The notes: a model not told the origin generated them from the letters alone. Shown: positions 6,772-14,911, numbered from the stretch's first letter. The stretch is 25,945 bases of DNA from JAZNUH01 sp045592225 (GCA_045592225.1 JAZNUH010000052.1:1-25945), one strand, 5' to 3'. Translations and numbers: made by a program.

Positions 6772-8625
6772 TTATGCATAGTATTGCGCCTGTGCGTTCC
6801 AGAGTTTAGCATACTCCCCTTCTGCCTGCAGAAGCTCATCGTGGCTTCCCATTTCTGCAATCTGTCCTTTTTTAAATACAATAATTTCATCACAAAAACG
6901 GCAGGATGATAATCTATGGCTTATATACACAGCAGTTTTATCGGTTACAATTTCTCCGAACCGTGCATATATTTCCTCCTCTGCAATCGGGTCAAGTGCC
7001 GCTGTGGGTTCGTCCAGTATTACAAATGGTGCATCCTTGTAAAGTGCTCTGGCAAGGGCTATTTTTTGCGCCTCGCCACCGGATATATCCACACCGTCTG
7101 CCGAAAGCTCCTTATATAACATCGTGTCAAGTCCCTCGGGCATCCTGGCAAGACGTTCTCCAAACCCACCATCATTAAGGGCTTTTTTTGCCTTTTCCCT
7201 GTCGTATTCTGTTGAGCCTGCCACATTTTCGCCCAGCGACTGTGCTATCAGCTTAAAATCCTGAAACACCACCGAAAAAAGCTTTTCATAGCTTTTTGTT
7301 CCGAACTCTCTTATATCTTTGCCGTTTAAAGTAATATGCCCGTCTGTAGGGTCATAGAGTCTGCACAAAAGCTTTATAAATGTTGTTTTCCCGCTTCCGT
7401 TCTCCCCTACAATGGCTATTCTCTTGCCGGGAGTAAGTTTAACAGAAACATCCGACAGAACCTTTTCTTTGCTCCCGGGGTATGAAAAGGATACATTTTT
7501 ATATTCAATCTCATACTCTTTCTCCGGTAATTTGCAGATATCAAGGCTTCCCTGCTTCATATTACTTTTCATATCAAGGAAGCCAAACAATCTGCTTAAA
7601 AAAGGAGAGTTATTTTTCATCTCTGCAATCTGCTTCATAAGACCGGCTATATGCGCAGTTACTGCAACAACCGATGTAACATAAAGAGTAACCGAGCCAA
7701 CACCAAATGCGCCTCCCATAGCCTTAAGACATACAAAAACATATGTTACACCGGTAAGCAAAACCGGTGCACTAACAGAAATTGCCATAAGCAGACCCAT
7801 TTTCCCCCTCGATAGTTGGTTGTATTCTTTCTGCTTTCCTGAAAATGCATCCTTTTCCATATAATATGCGGCTATATCCTGTTGATTGTACATTCGTATA
7901 TCCATTGCCGCATCCTGATCGCTGCCGAGCCCGGAAAAGGCATCAATGCTCCTGTTCATGTCGCGGGTACTCTCTGCCCACATAACCTTATATTCTCCCG
8001 ATTTTTTAAACAAGAATGCTCCGAATACAATGATGAGGAGCATAATAACGCCCATACCAATTGTGCACACAGGATGATTTAATACCGTGTATATTCCTGC
8101 ATTATCCGGCACACGTGATGTAAACAGTCCGGCAGTCAGCACCAATGCACTTGCGATACCCACAACCGCCTTTACTGTTTCGACAAACACTTCTGTGACC
8201 TTCATAAGACCTGAGCCGCTCCATTCCTCGTCCTGACGTATCTGACTGCAAATATCCTGGGTCACCTGACTGTCAACATCAGCAAAATCCATACCAAGCA
8301 GCTTTTCAGCCATATTTCTCCTTGCACACACCCAGCTGGATTCGCTTTTTATATTTCTCCATCTGGATGCACCACCCCACAAAATTGCGAGAATGAATGT
8401 TGCAATAATTAAATACAGGGCACGCTCTGTCATAACCTCTACTCTTTTTGCTCCTGCAAGCTCGTCTACAAGACGTGCTGAAAAGAAGGCTGTTATAAAC
8501 GGTGTCAGAGAAGTGATTGCAATGGTAATTCCCACAGCCCAGAAGTAACCGCGGTTATACTTTTCAATTAACGAAAAACCGCGCAAATGATTTTTCATAA
8601 CTTCTCTCATATTCTGTTTATTCAT
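6772..8625 (-). CDS. ABC exporter half-transporter (TMD-NBD), second gene of pair
   Basis: A 617-residue fused permease/ATPase of the exporter type. The N-terminal ~330 residues carry about six hydrophobic helices, for example around residues 30-50, 75-92, 145-165 and 180-205. The C-terminal domain has Walker A GENGSGKTT (about residue 407), the Q-loop VVFQDF, a signature of the form ISGGEAQ, Walker B FVILDEPTAALD with the catalytic glutamate, and the H-loop histidine in ISHRLSS. The ATG at 8625 is chosen because GGAGGCGGAGAAG precedes it directly; an open-frame codon at 8667 lies inside the upstream gene with no site. It overlaps the upstream ABC gene by 8 bp. The two probably form a heterodimer exporting an unknown compound (drug, peptide or lipid). 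No precursor peptide or modification enzyme is adjacent. Confidence 0.9.
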   Translation of the reverse strand: MNKQNMREVMKNHLRGFSLIEKYNRGYFWAVGITIAITSLTPFITAFFSARLVDELAGAKRVEVMTERALYLIIATFILAILWGGASRWRNIKSESSWVCARRNMAEKLLGMDFADVDSQVTQDICSQIRQDEEWSGSGLMKVTEVFVETVKAVVGIASALVLTAGLFTSRVPDNAGIYTVLNHPVCTIGMGVIMLLIIVFGAFLFKKSGEYKVMWAESTRDMNRSIDAFSGLGSDQDAAMDIRMYNQQDIAAYYMEKDAFSGKQKEYNQLSRGKMGLLMAISVSAPVLLTGVTYVFVCLKAMGGAFGVGSVTLYVTSVVAVTAHIAGLMKQIAEMKNNSPFLSRLFGFLDMKSNMKQGSLDICKLPEKEYEIEYKNVSFSYPGSKEKVLSDVSVKLTPGKRIAIVGENGSGKTTFIKLLCRLYDPTDGHITLNGKDIREFGTKSYEKLFSVVFQDFKLIAQSLGENVAGSTEYDREKAKKALNDGGFGERLARMPEGLDTMLYKELSADGVDISGGEAQKIALARALYKDAPFVILDEPTAALDPIAEEEIYARFGEIVTDKTAVYISHRLSSCRFCDEIIVFKKGQIAEMGSHDELLQAEGEYAKLWNAQAQYYA

Positions 8626-10432
8626 CTTCTCCGCCTCCCTCTCTGTAATATTGACTCTGCACATCAAAAAGTTTTGCGTACTGTCCGCCCGCCCCTATAA
8701 GCTGCTCATGTGTTCCTTCTTCGGCAATGGTGCCCTCTGCAAGGAAAATTATTCTGTCGCAAAATCTTGTTGATGCCAGCCTGTGAGATATAAACACAGA
8801 GGTTTTTCCCTTTGTCATCTCATTGTATTTCATATAAATATCGTGTTCCGCAAGCGGGTCAAGTGCGGCGGTGGGTTCGTCAAGAATAAGTATTTGTCCA
8901 TCCTTATACAGTGCTCTTGCCAGCATAAGCCGTTGTGTTTCCCCACCGGAAAGCAGCACCCCTTCCGGGTCTACCTTTCTGCCAACAGTTGTTTCAACAC
9001 CTTTAGGCAGAGAAGATATTTTTTCGCACAATCCTGCCTTATCAAGGCAATCCCATACCTTTTCCCTGTCAATACCGCAGATTTTTTGAGAAACATTTTG
9101 TTCTACCGTAATATCGGGTATAGAAAACTTTTGGAAAACTGCTGAAAAGAGTGAGTAGTACTCCCTTCTGTTGTATTCTCTGATATCCTCACCGTTTAGC
9201 AAAACTCTGCCCTCATCAGGGTCGTAAAATCCGCAAATCAAACGCACAAGGCTTGTTTTACCCGCACCGTTCAAACCAACAATTGCCAGCTTTTCCCCTG
9301 CTTTAATGGTGAGATTTAAATTTTTGAAAATGTATTCCCCGGAACCCGGGTAGCAGAAGGAAACATTGTCGAGCCTTATTTCCCATTTATCGGCTTTCGG
9401 AATGCTCTTTCCTCCTTCAAATATAAATTCGTCCTTAAGTTCAAGAAATTCCTTAACATCCGAAACCTCTGCCGTTTCACGGTAAAGGGACAGGTAATTT
9501 TGCAAAAAGCCTGTTACCCATTTTGAAAAGCCGTTTATTGCGCCTACATAGAGTAAAAACTCTGCTGCACTCATCCCCCTGTTTATAACAAGATATACAA
9601 GATATGCATATACTGCCGCATTTCTTAAAAGTCCAAACAGCCCCTCCTGTATGTATGCCCAGAAGTAGATTTTTTCCTTTGTAAGAGTAATGCCCATATA
9701 TTTTTTCCACGCACGTTTCCATATACTGTGCAACCAGCTGTCCATTTCATAGATTCGTATATCTTTTGCAAGCTGCACCGATTCTGCACATTCATTTACG
9801 TAAAAAAGGTGTGCCCTGTGCTCAGACATCTTTTTGCGATACTCGTTCCCTACATTATAGATTTCGTGGCTGAATATGTAGGCAAGCACTGAACAAACAA
9901 GCGCAATTACAATCAGTATCCAGTTGAGGTTGGTTAAAAGAATAAGATATATTCCAAAGCTTACAAAGTTTGAAAGCATGGTCGCAAGAGTTATCCATAT
10001 TCTCTGTCCCGGCATCCACGGCCATCTGAGTGTCTGGTTTACCCTGTCAAGCAAATGAACAGTTTCTGTTTTCATAATTGTTGGATATGAAAGCAGGCAA
10101 GCCTTTTTATTAACCTGATTTTTAAGGTGGTTTCTAAGTTCGGTTTGCAGTGTATGAGAATTAAATTCCGCATATGTCTGTATACCTGTTATTAAAAACA
10201 TTCCCAGCGTAAACAAGCCTATGGTAATCATAAGCTCATAAAATCCGACCGACATTTCAACTTTATTAATAATTACAGGTGCTATATAAAGCTCTATCAG
10301 GCTTATTGCAACGGTAGCCAGCACCCACACAAGCAACGTCGGTATTAATTTCTTTACATTGGACTGTGCCTTGTTTACCATAAAAAACACGGTATGCCAC
10401 AGCCCGTATTTAGGTTTTGTTACTTTTTTCAT
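8618..10432 (-). CDS. ABC exporter half-transporter (TMD-NBD), first gene of pair
   Basis: A 604-residue fused ABC exporter subunit. About six membrane helices lie in residues 28-315, visible as hydrophobic runs near 28-55, 64-85, 145-185 and 255-300. The nucleotide-binding domain has Walker A GLNGAGKTS (about residue 385), FSAVFQKFS as Q-loop, signature LSGGETQ, Walker B ILILDEPTAALD and H-loop ISHRLAS. As in its partner the Walker B glutamate is kept, so neither site is obviously degenerate, unlike some heterodimeric exporters. GGAGGAAA lies just before the ATG. Transcription comes from the consensus promoter at 10502-10530, and the leader carries a 31-bp dyad, so expression is probably switched by a repressor, perhaps the divergent XRE protein. 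The substrate is unknown. Confidence 0.9.
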   Translation of the reverse strand: MKKVTKPKYGLWHTVFFMVNKAQSNVKKLIPTLLVWVLATVAISLIELYIAPVIINKVEMSVGFYELMITIGLFTLGMFLITGIQTYAEFNSHTLQTELRNHLKNQVNKKACLLSYPTIMKTETVHLLDRVNQTLRWPWMPGQRIWITLATMLSNFVSFGIYLILLTNLNWILIVIALVCSVLAYIFSHEIYNVGNEYRKKMSEHRAHLFYVNECAESVQLAKDIRIYEMDSWLHSIWKRAWKKYMGITLTKEKIYFWAYIQEGLFGLLRNAAVYAYLVYLVINRGMSAAEFLLYVGAINGFSKWVTGFLQNYLSLYRETAEVSDVKEFLELKDEFIFEGGKSIPKADKWEIRLDNVSFCYPGSGEYIFKNLNLTIKAGEKLAIVGLNGAGKTSLVRLICGFYDPDEGRVLLNGEDIREYNRREYYSLFSAVFQKFSIPDITVEQNVSQKICGIDREKVWDCLDKAGLCEKISSLPKGVETTVGRKVDPEGVLLSGGETQRLMLARALYKDGQILILDEPTAALDPLAEHDIYMKYNEMTKGKTSVFISHRLASTRFCDRIIFLAEGTIAEEGTHEQLIGAGGQYAKLFDVQSQYYREGGGEDE

Positions 10433-10468
10433 AGTTTTCCTCCAGGATGTATTAACTTCGGTTGATAT

Positions 10469-10499
10469 AATAAAACTTCCGCATGTCGGTAGTTTTATT
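10469..10499. promoter_or_regulatory. 31-bp dyad operator at the ABC operon start point
   Basis: AATAAAACTTCCG (10469-10481) and CGGTAGTTTTATT (10487-10499) are inverted repeats matching at 12 of 13 positions, with a CATGT centre. The site covers the predicted transcription start of the ABC operon (about 10495) and the first part of its leader, a position suited to repression. It is a candidate operator for the divergent XRE regulator; in RNA it could also fold as a leader hairpin. Confidence 0.65.
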
Positions 10500-10501
10500 T
10501 A

Positions 10502-10530
10502 ATTATAATAAATTTATAATTATTTGTCAA
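10502..10530 (-). promoter_or_regulatory. Consensus sigma-A promoter of the ABC operon
   Basis: Read on the minus strand, TTGACA (10530-10525), 17 bases and TATAAT (10507-10502) match the consensus exactly. The start point should lie near 10495, giving a leader of about 63 bases to the ATG at 10432. So strong a promoter in front of a transporter implies tight repression under most conditions. Confidence 0.8.
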
Positions 10531-10541
10531 TAGTATATAAT
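10513..10541 (+). promoter_or_regulatory. Divergent promoter of the XRE regulator gene
   Basis: TTTATA (10513-10518), 17 bases and TATAAT (10536-10541) give a weak -35 with a perfect -10. It is interlocked with the ABC promoter on the other strand, so the two would compete for polymerase. The start point would be near 10548. Confidence 0.45.
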
Positions 10542-10576
10542 TAATAAAACAAATAAAATATCGGTTGGTGATTAAT

Positions 10577-10825
10577 TTGGAAATATACAATGACAAAGAA
10601 TATCAGATGTTTATTATTAAAATTGGTCTGAAGGTAGGATACTACAGAAGGCTTGCCGGTATTACACAGGAACAGCTCAGCGAATACAGCGGTATGTCCT
10701 TAAACTTCATTTCACAGCTTGAAGGCCCAAGCGCACCCTACGTTCCATCGCTTAAATCATTATACAAAATAAGCAAGGCTCTGGGGGTACCTGTAAGCAA
10801 GCTTACCGATGTAGATAATGATTAA
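10577..10825 (+). CDS. XRE-family HTH transcriptional regulator
   Basis: A small regulator of 82 residues consisting almost only of a Cro/C1-type helix-turn-helix: KVGYYRRLAGITQEQLSEYS as the first helices, GMSLNFISQLEG as the recognition helix, then SLKSLYKISKALGVPVSKL. There is no extra sensor domain, so it would act as a simple DNA-binding dimer or with a partner. The TTG at 10577 is preferred because GGTGAT (10567-10572), a perfect match to the 16S rRNA tail, sits four bases before it; in-frame TTG (10565) and GTG (10568) codons precede or overlap that site. It is divergent from the ABC exporter pair and shares its control region, which suggests it controls them and itself. A bidirectional hairpin follows the stop. 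Confidence 0.85.
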   Translation: MEIYNDKEYQMFIIKIGLKVGYYRRLAGITQEQLSEYSGMSLNFISQLEGPSAPYVPSLKSLYKISKALGVPVSKLTDVDND

Positions 10826-10855
10826 AAAATGCAGTCCGGTTACGGGCTGCATTTT
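10826..10855. terminator. Bidirectional terminator between the XRE and deaminase genes
   Basis: AAAATGCAGTCCG and CGGGCTGCATTTT pair over 13 positions (one G-U or A-C position depending on strand) around a four-base loop. The flanking A and T runs make it work for both the plus-strand regulator and the converging minus-strand deaminase gene. Confidence 0.8.
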
Positions 10856-10861
10856 ATAGTT

Positions 10862-11350
10862 TTAATATCCAAGTTCATTTCCAAGCGAATCATCGTTTTC
10901 AATCCACTCAGAAACTTCTGTAATCTTATATGTATCTGCCGAAAGTCTCACCACAACCTTCTCGATACCGGCATTTATTATCATGCGCTTACACATAGCG
11001 CAGGATGATGCATTCTGCACAATGTCGCCTGTTTTTGCATCCTTACCTGCAAGATAAAGTGTTGCGCCTATCATATCACGGCGAGGCGCGCTGATAATAG
11101 CATTAGCCTCCGAGTGCACGCTGCGGCACAGTTCGTATCTTTCGCCGCGGGGTATATTCATCTGCTCTCTTCGGCAATAACCCAAATCAAGGCAGTTTTT
11201 ACGCCCTCTGGGTGAACCGGTATATCCACTGGATATTATTTCATCATTTTTTACTATAATAGAGCCGTAATTTCGTCTTAAACAAGTACCTCTTTCAAGT
11301 ACAGTTTCAGCTATGTCCAGATAATAATTGTGCTTATCCCTTCTGTCCAT
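10862..11350 (-). CDS. dCMP/cytidine deaminase family protein
   Basis: A 162-residue zinc-dependent deaminase of the dCMP deaminase (ComEB-like) group, expected to deaminate dCMP to dUMP for thymidylate synthesis. The zinc site is visible: His79 and catalytic Glu81 in HSEANAI, and Cys117 and Cys120 in CAMC. The usual proline before the first cysteine is a serine here (SSCAMC), a mild variation. SGYTGSPRG and the cysteine-rich segment with CLDLGYCRRE fit dCMP deaminases, which often bind a second zinc there. Strong AGGAGG lies ten bases before the ATG. It follows the tuf terminator and converges on the XRE gene. No promoter was recognised in the short gap, so some read-through from tuf is possible. 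dCMP versus another nucleotide is inferred. Confidence 0.85.
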   Translation of the reverse strand: MDRRDKHNYYLDIAETVLERGTCLRRNYGSIIVKNDEIISSGYTGSPRGRKNCLDLGYCRREQMNIPRGERYELCRSVHSEANAIISAPRRDMIGATLYLAGKDAKTGDIVQNASSCAMCKRMIINAGIEKVVVRLSADTYKITEVSEWIENDDSLGNELGY

Positions 11351-11377
11351 TACCGCATCCTCCTTTTGTAAAACAAA

Positions 11378-11404
11378 GGACTGTCCGGAAAATCCGAACA
11401 GTCC
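11378..11404 (-). terminator. Terminator after tuf
   Basis: On the minus strand GGACTGTTCGG pairs with CCGGACAGTCC (one mismatch) around a five-base loop and runs into TTTGTTTT. It lies 17 bases after the tuf stop and would end the long rpoB-tuf transcription unit, with possible leakage into the deaminase gene. Confidence 0.75.
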
Positions 11405-11421
11405 CCTTTTAACTGTTTTAA

Positions 11422-12624
11422 TTATTTGTTGATGGAGCTTACAACGCCTGAACCAACTGTTCTTCCGCCTTCACGGATAGCGAAACGGAGACCTTCTTCA
11501 ATAGCGATAGGTGTGATAAGTTCAACAGAGATGGAAACGTTATCACCAGGCATACACATTTCAACACCTTCAGGAAGGTTTACGATACCTGTAACGTCAG
11601 TTGTACGGAAGTAGAACTGAGGTCTGTAGTTGTTGAAGAAAGGTGTATGACGGCCACCTTCGTCCTTTGTCAGAACGTAAACTTCGCCTTTGAATGCTGT
11701 ATGGGGATGAATTGAACCGGGTTTAGCAAGAACCTGACCTCTTTCGATTTCTGTTCTCTGAACACCACGGAGAAGAGCACCGATGTTGTCACCAGCTTCA
11801 GCCTGATCAAGAAGCTTCTTGAACATTTCAACGCCTGTTACAACAACTTTTCTGGATTCGTCTGTCAGACCAACGATTTCAACTTCGTCGGAAACCTTCA
11901 GGACACCTCTTTCAACTCTACCTGTAGCAACTGTACCACGGCCTGTGATGGAGAATACGTCTTCGACAGGCATAAGGAAGGGAAGGTCAGTCTTTCTTTC
12001 AGGTGTGGGGATATAAGAGTCAACGTTGTCCATCAGTTCAACGATAGGAGCGTATACGGGATCGTTGATGTCTTCAGAAGTGCATTCGAGAGCCTGAAGA
12101 GCAGAACCTGCAACGATGGGAATATCATCTCCGGGGAATTCGTATTCGTTAAGCAGTTCACGAATTTCCATTTCAACCAGTTCGAGGAGTTCGGGATCGT
12201 CAACCTGATCCTTTTTGTTCAGGAATACAACGATGTAGGGAACGCCAACCTGACGAGCGAGCAGGATGTGCTCTCTTGTCTGAGGCATGGGACCGTCTGC
12301 TGCGGAAACAACGAGGATAGCGCCGTCCATCTGAGCAGCACCTGTGATCATGTTCTTAACATAGTCAGCATGTCCGGGGCAGTCAACGTGAGCGTAGTGA
12401 CGTGTGTCTGTTTCGTACTCAACGTGAGCTGTGGAAATTGTGATACCTCTTTCTCTTTCTTCGGGAGCCTTATCAATCATGTCATATGCAGCGTACTCAG
12501 CTTTACCGGAAAAACCGAGAACCTTTGTGATTGCGGCTGTAAGAGAAGTCTTACCATGGTCAACGTGACCGATAGTACCAATGTTTACATGGGGTTTGTT
12601 TCTTTCAAATTTAGCCTTTGCCAT
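11422..12624 (-). CDS. tuf: Translation elongation factor Tu
   Basis: EF-Tu carries aminoacyl-tRNA to the ribosome as a GTP complex. The 400-residue protein has its normal length and all G motifs: GHVDHGKT (19-26), the switch-I region ERGITISTAHVEY, DCPGH (about 81-85), NKKD (about 136-139) and the SAL sequence near 174, followed by the two beta-barrel domains ending in SGVVSSINK. Start ATG at 12624 follows AAGGAGG. It is the last gene of the rpoB-rpoC-rpsL-rpsG-fusA cluster, but a 110-base gap before it contains its own near-consensus promoter, which would allow the extra expression EF-Tu needs. Only one tuf copy is in the window. Confidence 0.98.
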   Translation of the reverse strand: MAKAKFERNKPHVNIGTIGHVDHGKTSLTAAITKVLGFSGKAEYAAYDMIDKAPEERERGITISTAHVEYETDTRHYAHVDCPGHADYVKNMITGAAQMDGAILVVSAADGPMPQTREHILLARQVGVPYIVVFLNKKDQVDDPELLELVEMEIRELLNEYEFPGDDIPIVAGSALQALECTSEDINDPVYAPIVELMDNVDSYIPTPERKTDLPFLMPVEDVFSITGRGTVATGRVERGVLKVSDEVEIVGLTDESRKVVVTGVEMFKKLLDQAEAGDNIGALLRGVQRTEIERGQVLAKPGSIHPHTAFKGEVYVLTKDEGGRHTPFFNNYRPQFYFRTTDVTGIVNLPEGVEMCMPGDNVSISVELITPIAIEEGLRFAIREGGRTVGSGVVSSINK

Positions 12625-12638
12625 TTTTAATTTCCTCC

Positions 12639-12659
12639 TTTTATTAACTAGTAATAAAA
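12639..12659 (-). promoter_or_regulatory. AT-rich stem directly before the tuf ribosome binding site
   Basis: TTTTATTA and TAATAAAA form a perfect 8-bp stem with a five-base loop on the minus strand, immediately followed by GGAGG. It is weak (only A-T pairs), so it may help present the ribosome binding site or protect the 5' end rather than block translation. Confidence 0.4.
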
Positions 12660-12680
12660 ATTATTTTTTCATCTCACTAT

Positions 12681-12709
12681 ATTTTAATAAATGTGCGATG
12701 GAATGTCAA
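12681..12709 (-). promoter_or_regulatory. Internal promoter for tuf
   Basis: TTGACA (12709-12704), 17 bases and TAAAAT (12686-12681) on the minus strand: a perfect -35 and five of six in the -10. The start point would be near 12674, leaving a ~50-base leader to the tuf ATG. It lies just after the fusA stop, so tuf can be made both from the operon and alone. Confidence 0.7.
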
Positions 12710-12734
12710 TAGTTTTAGCAAAAATTATGCTTAA

Positions 12735-14810
12735 TTAGCGTCTTTTTCCGGATATGATAGCTTCCATAATGCTGTTAGGCACTTCAGAGTAGTGACTGGG
12801 CTGCATTGTGTACTGTCCACGACCCTGTGTTTTGGAACGAAGGTCTGTAGCATAACCGAACATTTCGCTTAAGGGAACGTAGGATGCGATAGCCTGTACG
12901 CCGTTTCTGGGTTCCATACCGAGAATCTGACCACGTCTGGAGTTGATATCGCCGATAACGTCGCCCATGTATTCATCAGGAACCAATACGTCAACTTTCA
13001 TAATAGGTTCTTTCAGAACTGCGTCGCCCTTGCGGCAACCTTCTTTAAATGCCATAGATGCAGCAATTTTGAAGGCCATTTCCGAGGAGTCAACTTCGTG
13101 GTATGAACCGTCGAACAGAGTTACTCTTACGTCAACTACATTGTAGCCTGCAAGAACACCGCTGTTCATAGCGCTCTGGATACCTGCGTCAACTGCGGGG
13201 ATGTATTCCTTAGGAATGCTACCACCAACAATTTTATTAACAAATTCGTAGCCCTTACCTGCCTCAAGGGGTTCAATCTGAATCTTAACGTGACCATACT
13301 GACCCTTACCACCCGACTGACGTGCGTATTTGTGGACAACTTCAACAGGCTTGCGGATAGTTTCCTTGTAAGAAACCTGGGGCTTACCTACGTTAGCTTC
13401 AACCTTGAATTCGCGCAGAAGTCTGTCAACGATAATTTCAAGATGCAGCTCGCCCATTCCGGCAATAATAGTCTGTCCTGTTTCTTCGTCTGTATAAGCC
13501 TTGAATGTGGGATCTTCTTCTGCAAGCTTTGCAAGAGAAATACCCATCTTTTCCTGACCTGCTTTTGTTTTGGGTTCAATAGCAACCCTGATAACAGGTT
13601 CGGGGAATTCCATGGATTCAAGGATAACAGGTGCGTTTTCAGCACAGAGTGTATCACCTGTGGATGTGCTCTTAAGACCGATTGCTGCAGCTATATCACC
13701 CGAGTAAACTGTTTCCAGGTCTTCTCTGTGGTTAGCATGCATCTGCAGAATTCTGCCGACTCTTTCCTTTACTCCCTTTGTAGAGTTATAAACGTGGGAA
13801 CCTGCATTGAGTGTTCCGGAGTAAACTCTGAAGAAGCAAAGCTTACCTACGAACGGGTCTGTCATAATTTTAAATGCCAGAGCCGAAAAAGGTTCGTTAT
13901 CGTCAGATTTTCTAACAGTTTCGGATTCGTCCTTGGGAACGATACCCTTAATCGGGGGAATATCTGTAGGAGCAGGCATATAATCAACAACTGCGTCCAG
14001 AAGGTTCTGAACACCCTTGTTTCTGTAAGATGTACCGCAAAGTACGGGAGTCATCTGAACAGCGATTGTAGCCTTACGTATTCCCTGTTTGATTTCGTCA
14101 ATTGTGAGCTCTTCACCTTCAAGGTACTTCATCATGAGCTCTTCGTCCTGCTCTGCAACACTTTCGATGAGGGCAGCACGATATTCCTGCGCAATTTCAA
14201 GCATATCAGCAGGAATTTCTTCTTTTCTCTCGTCTTTTCCGAGATCATCATAATAAACATATGCAACCATTTCAACAAGGTCGATAAGACCCTTGAAGGT
14301 ATCTTCAGCGCCGATAGGCAGCTGAATGGGAACAGCATTACAGTGCAGTCTGTCCTTCATCATCTGAACAACGTTGAAGAAGTCAGCACCCATGATGTCC
14401 ATTTTGTTTACATATGCCATTCTGGGTACAGCATATTTATCAGCCTGACGCCAAACTGTTTCCGACTGGGGTTCAACACCGCCCTTTGCACAGAATACAG
14501 TAACTGAGCCGTCAAGTACACGCAGTGAACGTTCAACTTCTACTGTAAAGTCAACGTGACCGGGTGTATCTATGATATTTATTCTTGTACCTTTCCACTG
14601 AGCAGTTGTAGCAGCAGAAGTAATTGTAATACCTCTTTCCTGTTCCTGCTCCATCCAGTCCATTGTAGCTGTACCCTCGTGGGTATCACCTATCTTATGA
14701 ACTCGACCTGTATAAAAAAGTATACGTTCTGTTGTAGTTGTCTTACCGGCATCGATGTGAGCCATGATACCGATATTTCTTGTATTTTCAAGTGTAAATT
14801 CTCTAGGCAA
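12735..14810 (-). CDS. fusA: Translation elongation factor G
   Basis: EF-G is the GTPase that moves tRNAs and mRNA through the ribosome. Using the TTG at 14810 the protein has 691 residues and begins PREFTLENTRNIGIMAHIDAGK, exactly the family N-terminus; GGGAGG lies seven bases upstream. An in-frame ATG at 14861 would add 17 unrelated residues and put the start in the hairpin-rich leader, so it is rejected. Visible motifs are AHIDAGKT (17-24), DTPGH, NKMD, the domain II barrel, the domain IV segment SGGKGQYGHVKI and C-terminal RSKTQGRGQYTM. It is the standard translational EF-G rather than the ribosome-protection TetM type. It follows rpsG after about 100 bases containing two hairpins, and precedes tuf. 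Confidence 0.96.
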   Translation of the reverse strand: MPREFTLENTRNIGIMAHIDAGKTTTTERILFYTGRVHKIGDTHEGTATMDWMEQEQERGITITSAATTAQWKGTRINIIDTPGHVDFTVEVERSLRVLDGSVTVFCAKGGVEPQSETVWRQADKYAVPRMAYVNKMDIMGADFFNVVQMMKDRLHCNAVPIQLPIGAEDTFKGLIDLVEMVAYVYYDDLGKDERKEEIPADMLEIAQEYRAALIESVAEQDEELMMKYLEGEELTIDEIKQGIRKATIAVQMTPVLCGTSYRNKGVQNLLDAVVDYMPAPTDIPPIKGIVPKDESETVRKSDDNEPFSALAFKIMTDPFVGKLCFFRVYSGTLNAGSHVYNSTKGVKERVGRILQMHANHREDLETVYSGDIAAAIGLKSTSTGDTLCAENAPVILESMEFPEPVIRVAIEPKTKAGQEKMGISLAKLAEEDPTFKAYTDEETGQTIIAGMGELHLEIIVDRLLREFKVEANVGKPQVSYKETIRKPVEVVHKYARQSGGKGQYGHVKIQIEPLEAGKGYEFVNKIVGGSIPKEYIPAVDAGIQSAMNSGVLAGYNVVDVRVTLFDGSYHEVDSSEMAFKIAASMAFKEGCRKGDAVLKEPIMKVDVLVPDEYMGDVIGDINSRRGQILGMEPRNGVQAIASYVPLSEMFGYATDLRSKTQGRGQYTMQPSHYSEVPNSIMEAIISGKRR

Positions 14811-14835
14811 ACATAATCCTCCCTTCGCCTTTATA

Positions 14836-14850
14836 TGTCTGTTACAGACA
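14836..14850 (-). promoter_or_regulatory. Small palindrome in the fusA leader
   Basis: TGTCTGT and ACAGACA form a perfect 7-bp inverted repeat with a one-base centre, 26 bases before the fusA TTG. It lies between the strong rpsG-fusA hairpin and the ribosome binding site; with a loop of a few bases it would leave a 5-6-bp stem. Function unknown. Confidence 0.4.
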
Positions 14851-14870
14851 GCTTCTAACAAAAACTACTG

Positions 14871-14897
14871 CCCTGCCGACAGTAACTGTCGGCAGGG
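14871..14897 (-). terminator. Attenuator-like hairpin between rpsG and fusA
   Basis: A perfect 13-bp inverted repeat with a single-base centre (CCCTGCCGACAGT mirrored by ACTGTCGGCAGGG). On the minus strand the stem is followed, after six bases, by TTTTT. It lies about 15 bases after the rpsG stop and inside the operon, so it would lower or regulate fusA-tuf transcription, or act as an RNA processing/stability site, rather than end the operon completely. Confidence 0.65.
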
Positions 14898-14911
14898 ATA
14901 TGATGTAAAAA

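Noticed and set aside
6772..10825. Bacteriocin or RiPP biosynthesis cluster around the ABC exporter
   Set aside because: No precursor peptide, peptidase domain or modification enzyme is visible next to the transporter genes.
13290..14507. 405-codon plus-strand open frame opposite fusA
   Set aside because: Antisense shadow of a highly conserved gene; cysteine- and phenylalanine-rich nonsense composition and no binding site.
14811..14861. ATG at 14861 as the fusA start
   Set aside because: It adds 17 residues unrelated to EF-G and ignores the GGGAGG site placed for the TTG at 14810.
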